A DNA stretch of 64,000 nt from positions 1,835,501-1,899,500 of the forward strand of contig NZ_CP136594.1 in assembly GCF_032852305.1 (NCBI RefSeq), in the 5' to 3' direction. Source of the DNA: Parasphingorhabdus sp. SCSIO 66989 (GTDB taxonomy: Bacteria; Pseudomonadota; Alphaproteobacteria; Sphingomonadales; Sphingomonadaceae). Of the stretch, positions 28,304 to 35,620 are shown in pieces. Positions within the stretch are counted from its first letter, which is position 1, and each line of letters begins with the position of its first letter. The translations under genes and the position numbers were made by a program. The notes under the pieces were generated by a model, which was not told where the DNA came from, ran no database searches, and was given only the letters and a program-made list of their open reading frames with translations.

Positions 28304-28720
28304 ATGTTTACTTTTCTGACCGTCGTTCAGGCGATCGTCGCCGCCGCCCTGGTTGGCGTTATCCTTATGCAACGTTCCGAAGGCGGTGGCCTGACCGGAG
28401 GCGGCAGCCCGGCTGGACTGGTTTCAGCACGTGGCGCGGCTGACCTGTTGACCCGCACCACTGCTATTTTGGCGGTTGTGTTTGTCTCGCTGAGTATTGC
28501 TCTGGCGGTTCTTGCTGTTGATGAAGGCTCGGGCGAAGCTATCGACCAGAGCCTTGATCGTTCAGCACCAGCGCCTGACCCTCTGGCACCGGCTCCTGAT
28601 CCATTGGCACCATCTGCACCGATCTCCGGCGATCCGCTTTCCGGCGCCGCGCAAGAAGCGCTGCAAGGCGAAGAGGGTGATGCTGCGGCCGGTGCGGCGG
28701 AAGGCGAAGCCGCAGAATAA
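28304..28720 (+). CDS. secG: Protein translocase subunit SecG
   Basis: Small accessory subunit of the SecYEG channel, 138 residues. Two membrane helices (about 3-22 and 50-72) flank the conserved loop MQRSEGGGLTGGGSPAGL. The C-terminal tail is an extended, low-complexity, acidic Ala/Pro stretch with a tandem APAPDPLAP repeat, longer than in E. coli SecG (110 residues); such tails are common in alphaproteobacteria. The ORF starts at ATG 28304. tpiA lies upstream and pyrG downstream, the typical alphaproteobacterial order. Confidence 0.93.
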   Translation: MFTFLTVVQAIVAAALVGVILMQRSEGGGLTGGGSPAGLVSARGAADLLTRTTAILAVVFVSLSIALAVLAVDEGSGEAIDQSLDRSAPAPDPLAPAPDPLAPSAPISGDPLSGAAQEALQGEEGDAAAGAAEGEAAE

Positions 28721-28818
28721 GCCACTGCACTTTTTACAGTTGCCCACAATAAATTTTTGATTGGCGGCGATTCGGCTGCTTGTCAGATAGTGCGTATTGA
28801 GCCTAAGGCTTCCCTCCC

Positions 28819-30453
28819 ATGGCGCGATATATTTTCATTACAGGCGGCGTGGTCTCCTCCCTTGGCAAAGGCCTTATGGCGGCAAGTCTCGGCGCACTGC
28901 TACAGGCGCGTGGCTATAAGGTCCGCATCCGCAAATTTGACCCCTATCTGAATGTCGATCCGGGCACGATGAGCCCGTATCAGCATGGCGAGGTCTATGT
29001 CACCGATGACGGGGCGGAGACCGATCTCGATCTTGGCCATTATGAGCGCTTTACCGGCGTTCCATCACGTCAGTCGGACAATGTGACCTCAGGCCGTATC
29101 TATCAGACGATTATCGCCAAAGAGCGACGCGGCGATTATCTCGGCGCGACGGTGCAGGTGATCCCGCATGTCACCGATGCTATCAAGGAATTTGCCCAGG
29201 CGGATACCGATGATCTCGATTTTGTGCTGTGCGAGATTGGCGGAACGGTTGGCGACATTGAGAGCCTGCCCTTTATCGAAGCGATTCGTCAGTTACGCAA
29301 TGAATTGGGACGCGATCAAACAATCTCGATCCATGTGACATTGGTGCCGTACATTACAGCGGCGGGCGAGTTGAAAACCAAGCCAACCCAGCACAGCGTG
29401 CGCGAACTGACCGCATTGGGTGTGCAACCCGATCTGTTGCTCTGCCGCTGTGAAAAGCCGCTGCCCGAAGGCGAGCGTCGCAAAATCGCGCAATTTTGCA
29501 ATGTCCGGCCTGAAGCGGTGATTCAAGCGCTTGATGCACCCAGCATCTACACCGTTCCGCTGCAATATCATGGCGAGGGCCTGGACCAGGAAGTGCTGCG
29601 CGCCTTTGGCATCGATAGCAGCGACCAGCCGGACCTTAGCCGCTGGTATGATATCAATGACCGCCACGCTAATCCCGAAGGCGAAGTCACGATCGGTGTT
29701 GTCGGCAAATATGTCGGCCTGCAGGATGCCTATAAATCACTGCATGAAGCGCTGGTCCATGGCGGCATGGCCAATCGGGTCAAGGTGAACATCCGATGGC
29801 TCGATGCCGAACTGTTTGAGGAGGACGAAAAGGATATCGCCGCGCGGCTTGAGCCGATGCATGGCATTTTGGTGCCCGGCGGCTTTGGTGAGCGCGGCAG
29901 TGCGGGCAAGATCGCCTCGGTGCGTTTTGCGCGCGAGCATGATGTGCCGTTTTTTGGCATCTGTCTTGGCATGCAGATGGCGTGTATCGAGGCGGCGCGA
30001 AACACATCGGGCATAACCAATGCCTCGACCACCGAATTTGGCGAGGCTGAGGAACCAGTCGTCGGCCTGATTACCGAGTGGATGAGCGATGAAGGCTTGC
30101 AAAAACGCGAGCAGGGTGGCGATTTGGGCGGGACGATGCGTCTTGGTGCCTATCCCGCCAAACTGTCAGAAAACAGCCATGTCGCCAGCATTTACGGTGT
30201 CAGCGATATCGATGAACGGCACCGTCATCGCTATGAGGTCAATAATAGCTATGTGGACCGGTTGGAAAAGGGCGGCCTGATCTTTTCGGGCATGTCGCCC
30301 GATGGCGAGCTGCCGGAAATTGTCGAACGTCCTGATTTGAGCTGGTTCGTCGGGGTGCAGTTCCACCCGGAACTGAAAAGCAAGCCATTCGCGCCGCATC
30401 CGCTGTTCGCGAGTTTTATTTCTGCAGCGGTTGAACAAAGCCGCCTAGTATAG
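28819..30453 (+). CDS. pyrG: CTP synthase
   Basis: Forms CTP from UTP, ATP and glutamine, 544 residues. The N-terminal synthetase domain opens with [17 protein letters not shown] and has [20 protein letters not shown] and LDLGHYERF. The C-terminal glutamine amidotransferase domain has [24 protein letters not shown] (nucleophile Cys) and [11 protein letters not shown] (His-Glu). The length is standard. Only weak ribosome-binding character precedes the ATG at 28819. An imperfect hairpin (CATATT...AATATG around 30469-30499) follows the stop codon. Confidence 0.97.
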   Translation: MARYIFITGGVVSSLGKGLMAASLGALLQARGYKVRIRKFDPYLNVDPGTMSPYQHGEVYVTDDGAETDLDLGHYERFTGVPSRQSDNVTSGRIYQTIIAKERRGDYLGATVQVIPHVTDAIKEFAQADTDDLDFVLCEIGGTVGDIESLPFIEAIRQLRNELGRDQTISIHVTLVPYITAAGELKTKPTQHSVRELTALGVQPDLLLCRCEKPLPEGERRKIAQFCNVRPEAVIQALDAPSIYTVPLQYHGEGLDQEVLRAFGIDSSDQPDLSRWYDINDRHANPEGEVTIGVVGKYVGLQDAYKSLHEALVHGGMANRVKVNIRWLDAELFEEDEKDIAARLEPMHGILVPGGFGERGSAGKIASVRFAREHDVPFFGICLGMQMACIEAARNTSGITNASTTEFGEAEEPVVGLITEWMSDEGLQKREQGGDLGGTMRLGAYPAKLSENSHVASIYGVSDIDERHRHRYEVNNSYVDRLEKGGLIFSGMSPDGELPEIVERPDLSWFVGVQFHPELKSKPFAPHPLFASFISAAVEQSRLV

Positions 30454-30658
30454 AGGCTGGTGTATTAACCATATTTTGCCGCGTGGCGAAACAATATGTG
30501 TTCCATTATGCGCCATGGCTGGTTCAACAGATTGTAACTGACCTTAAACACGTTTTTTTATTTCACACTTGTAACCATCACAGTGTATATGCCTCTAAAG
30601 CCTTACTTCGCCGCCCTTGGGAATGATCGGCAAATAAGGCTTACAGGGGAGATGCACC

Positions 30659-31348
30659 TTGCACGCACATGAGCTGCAAAAGCTGCTTTCGCAGCATAGC
30701 CTTTTTGCGGACAGCGACGACGATGCGCTGGCGGCGATCATCCTGCGTGGGCATTTGGTGACGGCACAAGAAGGCGACGTCCTGCTGCATCAAGGCGACA
30801 AGGGTGATATTCTTTATATCATCCTGTCGGGCATGGCCCGGATCAGCATGGTAGCGAGCAATGGCCACGAGATCGTACTGGATTATGCGGAAGCAGGCCA
30901 TGTCATTGGCGAGATTGCCTTTCTCGATGGCGGCGAGCGCAGCGCCAGTGTCGATGCGCTAAGCGATATGACTATGCTCACCTTGTCACGCGACGCCTTT
31001 GCGGAGATATTGGGCAGCTACCCTGATCTGGCGATGCAATTGATGAAGGCGCTGGCGCGTAGATTGCGTCAAACCAACGAGATTGTTGAGGCTGATCGCG
31101 CCTTTCGGTCTGGTCCCCGCCTGGCGCGCTATTTACTGCGGCTTATGCTGTCAGGCTCTGAAGGTGATGGCCGTTTGAAGCTCAAGCTGAGCCAGAGCGA
31201 ATTGGGCAATTTTGTTGGCTTATCGCGCGAACAGATTAACCGCCAGCTTTCGGCCTGGTCCGAGCATGATGTTATCAGCATCGACAGCGGGAATATTCAT
31301 ATCAAGGATCAGGAAATGCTGATGGAGATTGCCGAAGCCATACCCTGA
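30659..31348 (+). CDS. Crp/Fnr-family transcriptional regulator
   Basis: A 229-residue regulator. The N-terminal cyclic-nucleotide-binding domain (about 10-125) has GDKGDILYIILSGMARI and VIGEIAFLDGGERSASV, whose GE...RSA pattern matches the phosphate-binding cassette of cAMP-binding members. A long dimerisation helix and a Crp-type winged helix follow, with LSQSELGNFVGLSREQINRQL (SREQ recognition helix, quoted region about 178-198). No cysteine cluster for an FNR-type Fe-S centre is present. Start is TTG at 30659, supported by AGGGGAG about eight bases upstream and by the absence of an in-frame ATG. It is monocistronic with a strong terminator behind it. Confidence 0.88.
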   Translation: MHAHELQKLLSQHSLFADSDDDALAAIILRGHLVTAQEGDVLLHQGDKGDILYIILSGMARISMVASNGHEIVLDYAEAGHVIGEIAFLDGGERSASVDALSDMTMLTLSRDAFAEILGSYPDLAMQLMKALARRLRQTNEIVEADRAFRSGPRLARYLLRLMLSGSEGDGRLKLKLSQSELGNFVGLSREQINRQLSAWSEHDVISIDSGNIHIKDQEMLMEIAEAIP

Positions 31349-31426
31349 ACCAGGCACAAAACGGATTATATTGCCTGATCCATGCGACCCTGGTCTGGCA
31401 ATATAATGGCGTCCTAAAAGGCGTCG

Positions 31427-31454
31427 GGGGGTAAGGTCTTCGGACTTTACCCCC
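31427..31454 (+). terminator. Hairpin terminator with TTCG loop behind the Crp-family gene
   Basis: GGGGGTAAGGTC and GACTTTACCCCC pair over 12 positions (one G-T pair) around a TTCG tetraloop, an unusually stable arrangement. It is followed by TTATATATGG, so the U-tract is weak. Located 78 bases after the regulator stop. Confidence 0.65.
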
Positions 31455-31466
31455 TTATATATGGAG

Positions 31467-31493
31467 AAGGGCGCGGCTATGAACCGCGCCCTT
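31467..31493. terminator. GC-rich hairpin between convergent regulator and hsp20 genes
   Basis: AAGGGCGCGG and CCGCGCCCTT form a perfect ten-base-pair stem with a seven-base loop. On the plus strand a TTTAA follows; on the minus strand it lies 25 bases past the hsp20 stop, so it may terminate either gene. Confidence 0.6.
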
Positions 31494-31517
31494 TAATGGT
31501 CTGATTGGATGTGATGC

Positions 31518-32003
31518 TCAGGCAGCGTCTTTGTCGTCGCTGCCATCGTCATTCGATAGATCCACAATCTTGCTGGCATCGCTGCCATTGATCGCGATCT
31601 TTTTCGGCTTCATCGCTTCAGGCACTTCGCGTACCAGATCGATAGCGAGCAGGCCATCGGCAAGCCGCGCATCCGAAACGCGGACGAAGTCGGCAAGCTC
31701 GAAACGGCGTTCAAAGTTGCGGTTGGCGATACCGACGTGCAGGAACTCGCCATCTGCGTCGCTGGCTTCCGCTTTGCGGCCGGTGACGGTCAGCAAATTT
31801 TGTTGCGCGGTAATCTCGATCTCATCAGTTTTGAAACCCGCAACTGCGAGGGTCACGCGATACTCGCCATCATCAAGACGGGCGATGTTGAAGGGGGGAT
31901 AGTTATCGCCACTGCCATTGCGCTGGTGATTCTCCAGCAGGTCGAAAAGACGATCAAAACCGACTGTGGTGCGGCGATAAGGGGTGAAATCAAAACGCGT
32001 CAT
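31518..32003 (-). CDS. Small heat-shock protein (Hsp20/IbpA family)
   Basis: ATP-independent holdase chaperone, 161 residues from the ATG at 32003 (start MTRFDFTPYRRTTVGFDRLF, the usual alphaproteobacterial class A N-terminus). The alpha-crystallin domain is about residues 35-125, with YPPFNIARLDDGEYRVTLAV, LLTVTGRK and NFERRFELADFV. An I-x-I-like segment KKIAI comes near the C-terminus, then an acidic tail (DLSNDDGSDDKDAA). GGAGG lies nine bases upstream and is predicted to be buried in a ROSE hairpin. Expression is therefore likely controlled both by a sigma-32 promoter and by temperature-dependent translation. Confidence 0.93.
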   Translation of the reverse strand: MTRFDFTPYRRTTVGFDRLFDLLENHQRNGSGDNYPPFNIARLDDGEYRVTLAVAGFKTDEIEITAQQNLLTVTGRKAEASDADGEFLHVGIANRNFERRFELADFVRVSDARLADGLLAIDLVREVPEAMKPKKIAINGSDASKIVDLSNDDGSDDKDAA

Positions 32004-32097
32004 TTGTGTAATCCTCCAAAGAGCAATTATGTCGCCATGACCCATTTGGCGTCATGGTGAACCTGGTTGAATATGTGCCCCATCATGGCGGCACATA
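32004..32097 (-). promoter_or_regulatory. ROSE-type RNA thermometer in the hsp20 5' leader
   Basis: Transcribed right to left. Hairpin I: TATGTGCC/GGCACATA (32097-32072). Hairpin II: CCATGAC/GTCATGG (32057-32035). The last hairpin is TTGCTC-TTTG-GAGGA (32026-32012): the TTGCT strand pairs with the Shine-Dalgarno GGAGGA and leaves a G-G mismatch, which is the known hallmark of ROSE elements. The start codon is at 32003. ROSE elements are established for alphaproteobacterial small heat-shock genes; their melting at high temperature frees the ribosome-binding site. Confidence 0.85.
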
Positions 32098-32101
32098 GTG
32101 A

Positions 32102-32129
32102 ATCTGGTGAGAGATTTCATGATTTCAAG
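32102..32129 (-). promoter_or_regulatory. Sigma-32 (RpoH) promoter candidate for hsp20
   Basis: On the minus strand CTTGAA (32129-32124), 14 bases, then CACCAGAT (32109-32102), close to the heat-shock consensus CTTGAA-N14-CCCCATNT. Transcription would begin near 32097, exactly at the base of the first leader hairpin. Confidence 0.75.
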
Positions 32130-32519
32130 AGGCCCTAATATGCTGAAAAATAGCGCTTATTAGGATATTGCCAAATTGTTTGGACTTGCCAGAAGCAGGA
32201 AACGCCTGATCGCGTGAGCGACCAGGCGTCCCGTGACGATTTCGTTCTCGACGCCGTTAAGCGGAGTCCCTGAAATCGTATCAGTAGAAAAGCAGCTTCC
32301 CCAAACCGCTTTTCCGTTCCCCGAAAATTCGAATGCGTGTTCGAAGTCTCGTGCGACATAGATTCCGTAAAGTAACGCATTTGACCAGCGTGAAATGCCC
32401 GATACGGCCCATTTTGCTTCACAATGTGTTCATTGGGCAACAGTAAATTGCACTTTAGGCGCATTCGTGCCAACGCTGCCTCTCATCCGAATCCTCGTTC
32501 AGGAGCTGACCCGAACGTC
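32130..32519. other. 390-base intergenic stretch with hairpins, possible ncRNA
   Basis: Between the divergent hsp20 promoter and lolC I see no convincing gene. A strong hairpin lies at 32202-32229 (ACGCCTG/CAGGCGT, inner TCGC/GCGA, GTGA loop). On the minus strand it is followed by TTTCCTGCTTCT, as a terminator would be. Around 32287-32315 GAAAAGC and GCTTTTC can also pair. A minus-strand transcript of about 200 bases ending there is conceivable; the lolC promoter must also lie in this stretch. Confidence 0.35.
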
Positions 32520-33758
32520 ATGCTGTCGACATTTGAATGGACCATCGCCAAGCGGTATCTGCTGCCGGCGCGATCCGAGGCGTTTATCTTTCTCGTCGCC
32601 GGGATCAGCCTGGTCGCCGTTATGCTCGGTGTGGCGGCGTTGATTATCGTGATGAGCGTGATGAACGGCTTTCGCGCGGAGCTACTCGACCGAATTGTCG
32701 GGTTGAATGGCCATGCACTGATCCAAGGCTATGGCGGGCGGCTCGACAATTGGGAAGACCTGCTTAAACAGGCGCGAGAGACCGAAGGCGTTGTCTCGGC
32801 CTCACCTCTGATCGAGCAACCGTTGTTAGGCTCTTATGAAGGCCGTGTTGAAGCGGTGCTGGTCCGCGGCAATGATGCGGACGATATTGCCGGTCTTAAT
32901 GACAAGTTGGTTGCGGGGTCAGTTGCCAATATCAAACCCGGCAATGAGACCATCGCCATAGGCTCGCGTCTGGCGCAGAATCTCGGCGCGAGGCTCGGCG
33001 ACCGGATGACGATTATCAATCCGCAGGGCCGCTCGACACCGTTCGGCACAGTGCCGCGAGAGATCAGCTATCAGATCGGCGCGATATTCGAGATTGGCGT
33101 TTATGATTTCGACAAGGCCTTTGTCATCATGCCGATCAAGGATGCGCAGACATTGCTGCTCACCGGCGATCAGATCGGAATGATCGAGATTACCACCGAA
33201 GATGCGGATAGTGTCGGTGAGATATTGGCACCGCTCGCGCCCAAGGTCGGCAATCGCGGCATTATCGCCGACTGGCGCACCATAAACGCCAATCTGTTCG
33301 AGGCACTGGCGGTCGAGCGGGTGGCGATGTTCGTGGTGCTGTCGATCATCATATTGGTCGCGGTGTTCAACATATTGTCGTCGCTGATCATGCTGGTACG
33401 CTCGAAAACGCGCGATATCGCCATATTGCGCACTATGGGCGCATCGCGACGATCCTTGCTCAAAGTGTTTATCTTTATCGGCACAGTGATTGGCATTTTG
33501 GGGGCGATTGCCGGATTGGGGCTCGGCTTTATCTTCCTGTTCTTCCGCCAGTCGGTGGTCAATTTCGTGCAATTCGTCACAGGGCAGAATCTCTGGGATC
33601 CTTCGGTGCGGTTCCTCACTGAATTGCCGAGCAAGACCGACCCGGTCGAGGTTACGGTGATTGTAGTGATGGCGATTGTCTTCAGCTTCCTGGCCACGCT
33701 GTATCCGGCGATGAAGGCGGCGAGCACCGATCCGGTTCAGGTTCTGCGTTATGACTGA
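32520..33758 (+). CDS. lolC: Lipoprotein-releasing ABC transporter permease (LolC/LolE family)
   Basis: Inner-membrane subunit of the complex that releases outer-membrane lipoproteins to LolA, 412 residues from the ATG at 32520 ([18 protein letters not shown]). Four helices: one at about 25-50, then, after a large periplasmic MacB-type domain, three at about 275-300, 320-345 and 375-400. The FtsX-type core contains [23 protein letters not shown], the contact loop for the ATPase (region about 298-320), and the end reads [18 protein letters not shown] single LolC/E-type permease (LolF arrangement) with LolD is usual outside gammaproteobacteria. It overlaps lolD by eight bases. Confidence 0.92.
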   Translation: MLSTFEWTIAKRYLLPARSEAFIFLVAGISLVAVMLGVAALIIVMSVMNGFRAELLDRIVGLNGHALIQGYGGRLDNWEDLLKQARETEGVVSASPLIEQPLLGSYEGRVEAVLVRGNDADDIAGLNDKLVAGSVANIKPGNETIAIGSRLAQNLGARLGDRMTIINPQGRSTPFGTVPREISYQIGAIFEIGVYDFDKAFVIMPIKDAQTLLLTGDQIGMIEITTEDADSVGEILAPLAPKVGNRGIIADWRTINANLFEALAVERVAMFVVLSIIILVAVFNILSSLIMLVRSKTRDIAILRTMGASRRSLLKVFIFIGTVIGILGAIAGLGLGFIFLFFRQSVVNFVQFVTGQNLWDPSVRFLTELPSKTDPVEVTVIVVMAIVFSFLATLYPAMKAASTDPVQVLRYD

Positions 33759-34434
33759 TAATAGGCAGCCTGTCGCCGAGCTGATCGATGTCACTCGCAG
33801 CTTTACCCAGGGTGATATCACCATCGACGTGCTCCGCGGTGTCAATCTGACCATCCAGCCCGGCGAGATCGTCGCTCTGCTGGGGCCTTCGGGCTCGGGT
33901 AAATCGACTTTGCTACAGGCTCTTGGATTACTGGAAGGCGGTTTTGGTGGCCAGATCAATATTGGCGGTACCAACACTGCAAGCCTCGACAGCAATGGCC
34001 GGACAAAGCTGCGCAAAACCAGACTCGGCTTTGTCTATCAGTTCCACCATTTGCTGCCCGATTTTGATGCCACCGAGAATGTGGTTTTGCCGCAGCTTAT
34101 TCAGGGCACATCACGCGATGAGGCGACGGCGCGGGCCCATGGCCTGCTCGATGCGCTGGGCCTTGGTCAGCGTTATGAGCATCGGCCGAGCAAGCTATCC
34201 GGTGGTGAGCAACAACGCGTGGCGGTGGCCCGTGCGCTCGCTAATCGGCCGCTATTGGTGCTGGCTGATGAGCCGACGGGCAATCTCGATGAGGCAACGT
34301 CGGAAGTGGTGCTGGCGCAATTCCTTGAACTCGTCCGCGAACAGGGCAGTGCCGCATTGATCGCCACCCATAATGAGCGGCTTGCCGAGAAGATGGACCG
34401 CGTCGTGCGGCTGCATGAAGGAATATTGTCATGA
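33751..34434 (+). CDS. lolD: Lipoprotein-releasing ABC transporter ATP-binding protein
   Basis: ATPase partner of the preceding permease, 227 residues. Walker [10 protein letters not shown] near residue 49, Q-loop [12 protein letters not shown], signature [16 protein letters not shown], Walker [14 protein letters not shown] and the switch His in IATHNERLA are all present. The [14 protein letters not shown] string is typical of LolD within the MacB-type group. The ATG lies inside the end of lolC (eight-base overlap), and the stop overlaps the glutathione peroxidase start by four bases. Confidence 0.95.
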   Translation: MTDNRQPVAELIDVTRSFTQGDITIDVLRGVNLTIQPGEIVALLGPSGSGKSTLLQALGLLEGGFGGQINIGGTNTASLDSNGRTKLRKTRLGFVYQFHHLLPDFDATENVVLPQLIQGTSRDEATARAHGLLDALGLGQRYEHRPSKLSGGEQQRVAVARALANRPLLVLADEPTGNLDEATSEVVLAQFLELVREQGSAALIATHNERLAEKMDRVVRLHEGILS

Positions 34435-34916
34435 CTACTTTATACGATCTGCAAGCGCGCAAGCCCGATGGCAGCGCCATGCCGATGAATGACTATGCCG
34501 GTAAGGTATTGCTGATCGTTAACACCGCCTCCAAATGCGGTTTCACCCCGCAATATGAGGGGCTGGAAGAGCTGTATCGCGACTATAAAGATCAGGGCCT
34601 CGAGGTGCTGGCCTTTCCCTGCAACCAGTTTGGCAATCAGGAGCCAGGCAGCAATGAAGAGATAGCGGAGTTTTGTTCGCTCAATTTCAGCACCAGCTTT
34701 CCGCTGTTCGACAAGGTGGAGGTCAATGGCGATGATACCGACCCGCTATGGCGCTATCTGAAAAGCCAGCAATCCGGTCTGATGGGCAGCAAGGCGATCA
34801 AATGGAATTTCACCAAATTTCTGGTGGATCGCTCCGGAAAAGTCGTCGCGCGGCACGGTTCGATGGTAAAGCCGGAGCAGTTGCGTAAAGATATTGAAGC
34901 CCTGCTGAAACAGTAA
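34431..34916 (+). CDS. Glutathione peroxidase (Cys type)
   Basis: Thioredoxin-fold peroxidase of 161 residues reducing hydroperoxides. The active-site loop is [16 protein letters not shown], with Cys in place of selenocysteine; [12 protein letters not shown] and [10 protein letters not shown] supply the other catalytic residues (Gln, Trp, Asn). As in many bacterial Cys-type members, the real reductant may be thioredoxin. It is coupled to lolD by an ATGA overlap, though the functional link to lipoprotein export is unclear. No signal peptide is seen. Confidence 0.92.
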   Translation: MTTLYDLQARKPDGSAMPMNDYAGKVLLIVNTASKCGFTPQYEGLEELYRDYKDQGLEVLAFPCNQFGNQEPGSNEEIAEFCSLNFSTSFPLFDKVEVNGDDTDPLWRYLKSQQSGLMGSKAIKWNFTKFLVDRSGKVVARHGSMVKPEQLRKDIEALLKQ

Positions 34917-35002
34917 GGCCCCAAAACTCTCAATCGCTACGCAGGCGTAACCTTTTCCGCCGCAAGGGCGAATAACCGGCCAGACTGGCAGGAGACAAGA
35001 AT

Positions 35003-35326
35003 ATGTGGGAATCACTTCAGACATGGTTTTTGAGTCTGGGTGCGGACTATGGCGTTAATCCGCTGATTTTCGGCGCGATTTATGTGGGAGCGATTCCGTT
35101 CTTCATGCTCTCGATCGCCTGGCTGGTGCGGCGCAAAAAGGCGGGGGAGTCTATTGTCCTACCGGTCCTGTGCGCGGGTAGCTGCTTTGTATCCGCCTAT
35201 GTCTATCTCGCCATAGCGGGCAAGAATATCCCGCTTTGGGTGTGGTTCTTCCTCGGTGCGCTGATCGTCTATGGAGCATGGTCGACGATTAAAAGCGTAC
35301 GCAGTAAGATAGCTGAAGGCGAGTAA
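35003..35326 (+). CDS. Small integral membrane protein, function unknown
   Basis: A 107-residue protein with three predicted helices (about 22-42, 53-70 and 76-94). A positively charged LVRRKKAGES loop follows the first helix, and the C-terminus KSVRSKIAEGE is charged. I do not recognise a family. The ribosome-binding site is AGGAG, ten bases before the ATG at 35003. Upstream is the gpx gene, 86 bases away; downstream is a repeat-filled gap before dnaE. Confidence 0.7.
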   Translation: MWESLQTWFLSLGADYGVNPLIFGAIYVGAIPFFMLSIAWLVRRKKAGESIVLPVLCAGSCFVSAYVYLAIAGKNIPLWVWFFLGALIVYGAWSTIKSVRSKIAEGE

Positions 35327-35340
35327 CCCTTAACAACGTC

Positions 35341-35420
35341 GGCCCCGCCCTTCGACTGCCTGCAAGGCAGGCGCTCAGGATAAACTCGGCTATGCCGAGG
35401 CGGGGCCTGGGCTTTTTCTT
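35341..35420 (+). terminator. Long terminator-like palindrome behind the small membrane gene
   Basis: GGCCCCGCC (35341-35349) pairs with GGCGGGGCC (35399-35407), with two small inner hairpins (CTGCCTGCAAGGCAG and CTCGGCTATGCCGAG), and is followed by TGGGCTTTTTCTT. This is a plausible intrinsic terminator. A shorter relative with the same flank (GGCCTGGGCTT) is at 40323-40357, which suggests a mobile or dispersed terminator-like repeat. Confidence 0.65.
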
Positions 35421-35424
35421 AGCG

Positions 35425-35495
35425 CACACAAAGCCACAAAGGCACAAAGCGGTTTAGCTTGCCTCTAAATCTTCGTGCCTTTGTGGCTTTGTGTG
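35425..35495. repeat. Palindromic intergenic repeat, family C, copy 2
   Basis: A perfect inverted repeat with 21-base arms (35425-35445 and 35475-35495, built from CACAAAG units) and a 29-base spacer. The same CACAAAGCCACAAAG theme occurs at 20333-20398. The region from here to dnaE (35496-35620) shows nothing else recognisable. Confidence 0.85.
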
Positions 35496-35620
35496 AAATT
35501 CAGCCTTACCCCCGCCTGCGCGGGGCTGACGGAGAGGTTGTCGGCATTCAAAGCACTTACTTGGTGTGTAAGTTTGCCTCGCCTATTGCTAGAATCGCGT
35601 AAGTTTAAATAACCTAAGGT

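Noticed and set aside
32135-32473. Minus-strand 112-codon frame in the hsp20-lolC gap
   Set aside because: It runs through the strong hairpin, shows no family pattern and no ribosome-binding site; more likely non-coding.
32919-34016. Minus-strand 365-codon frame opposite lolC/lolD
   Set aside because: Composition is Arg/His/Gln-rich and it runs across two well-supported genes; shadow frame.
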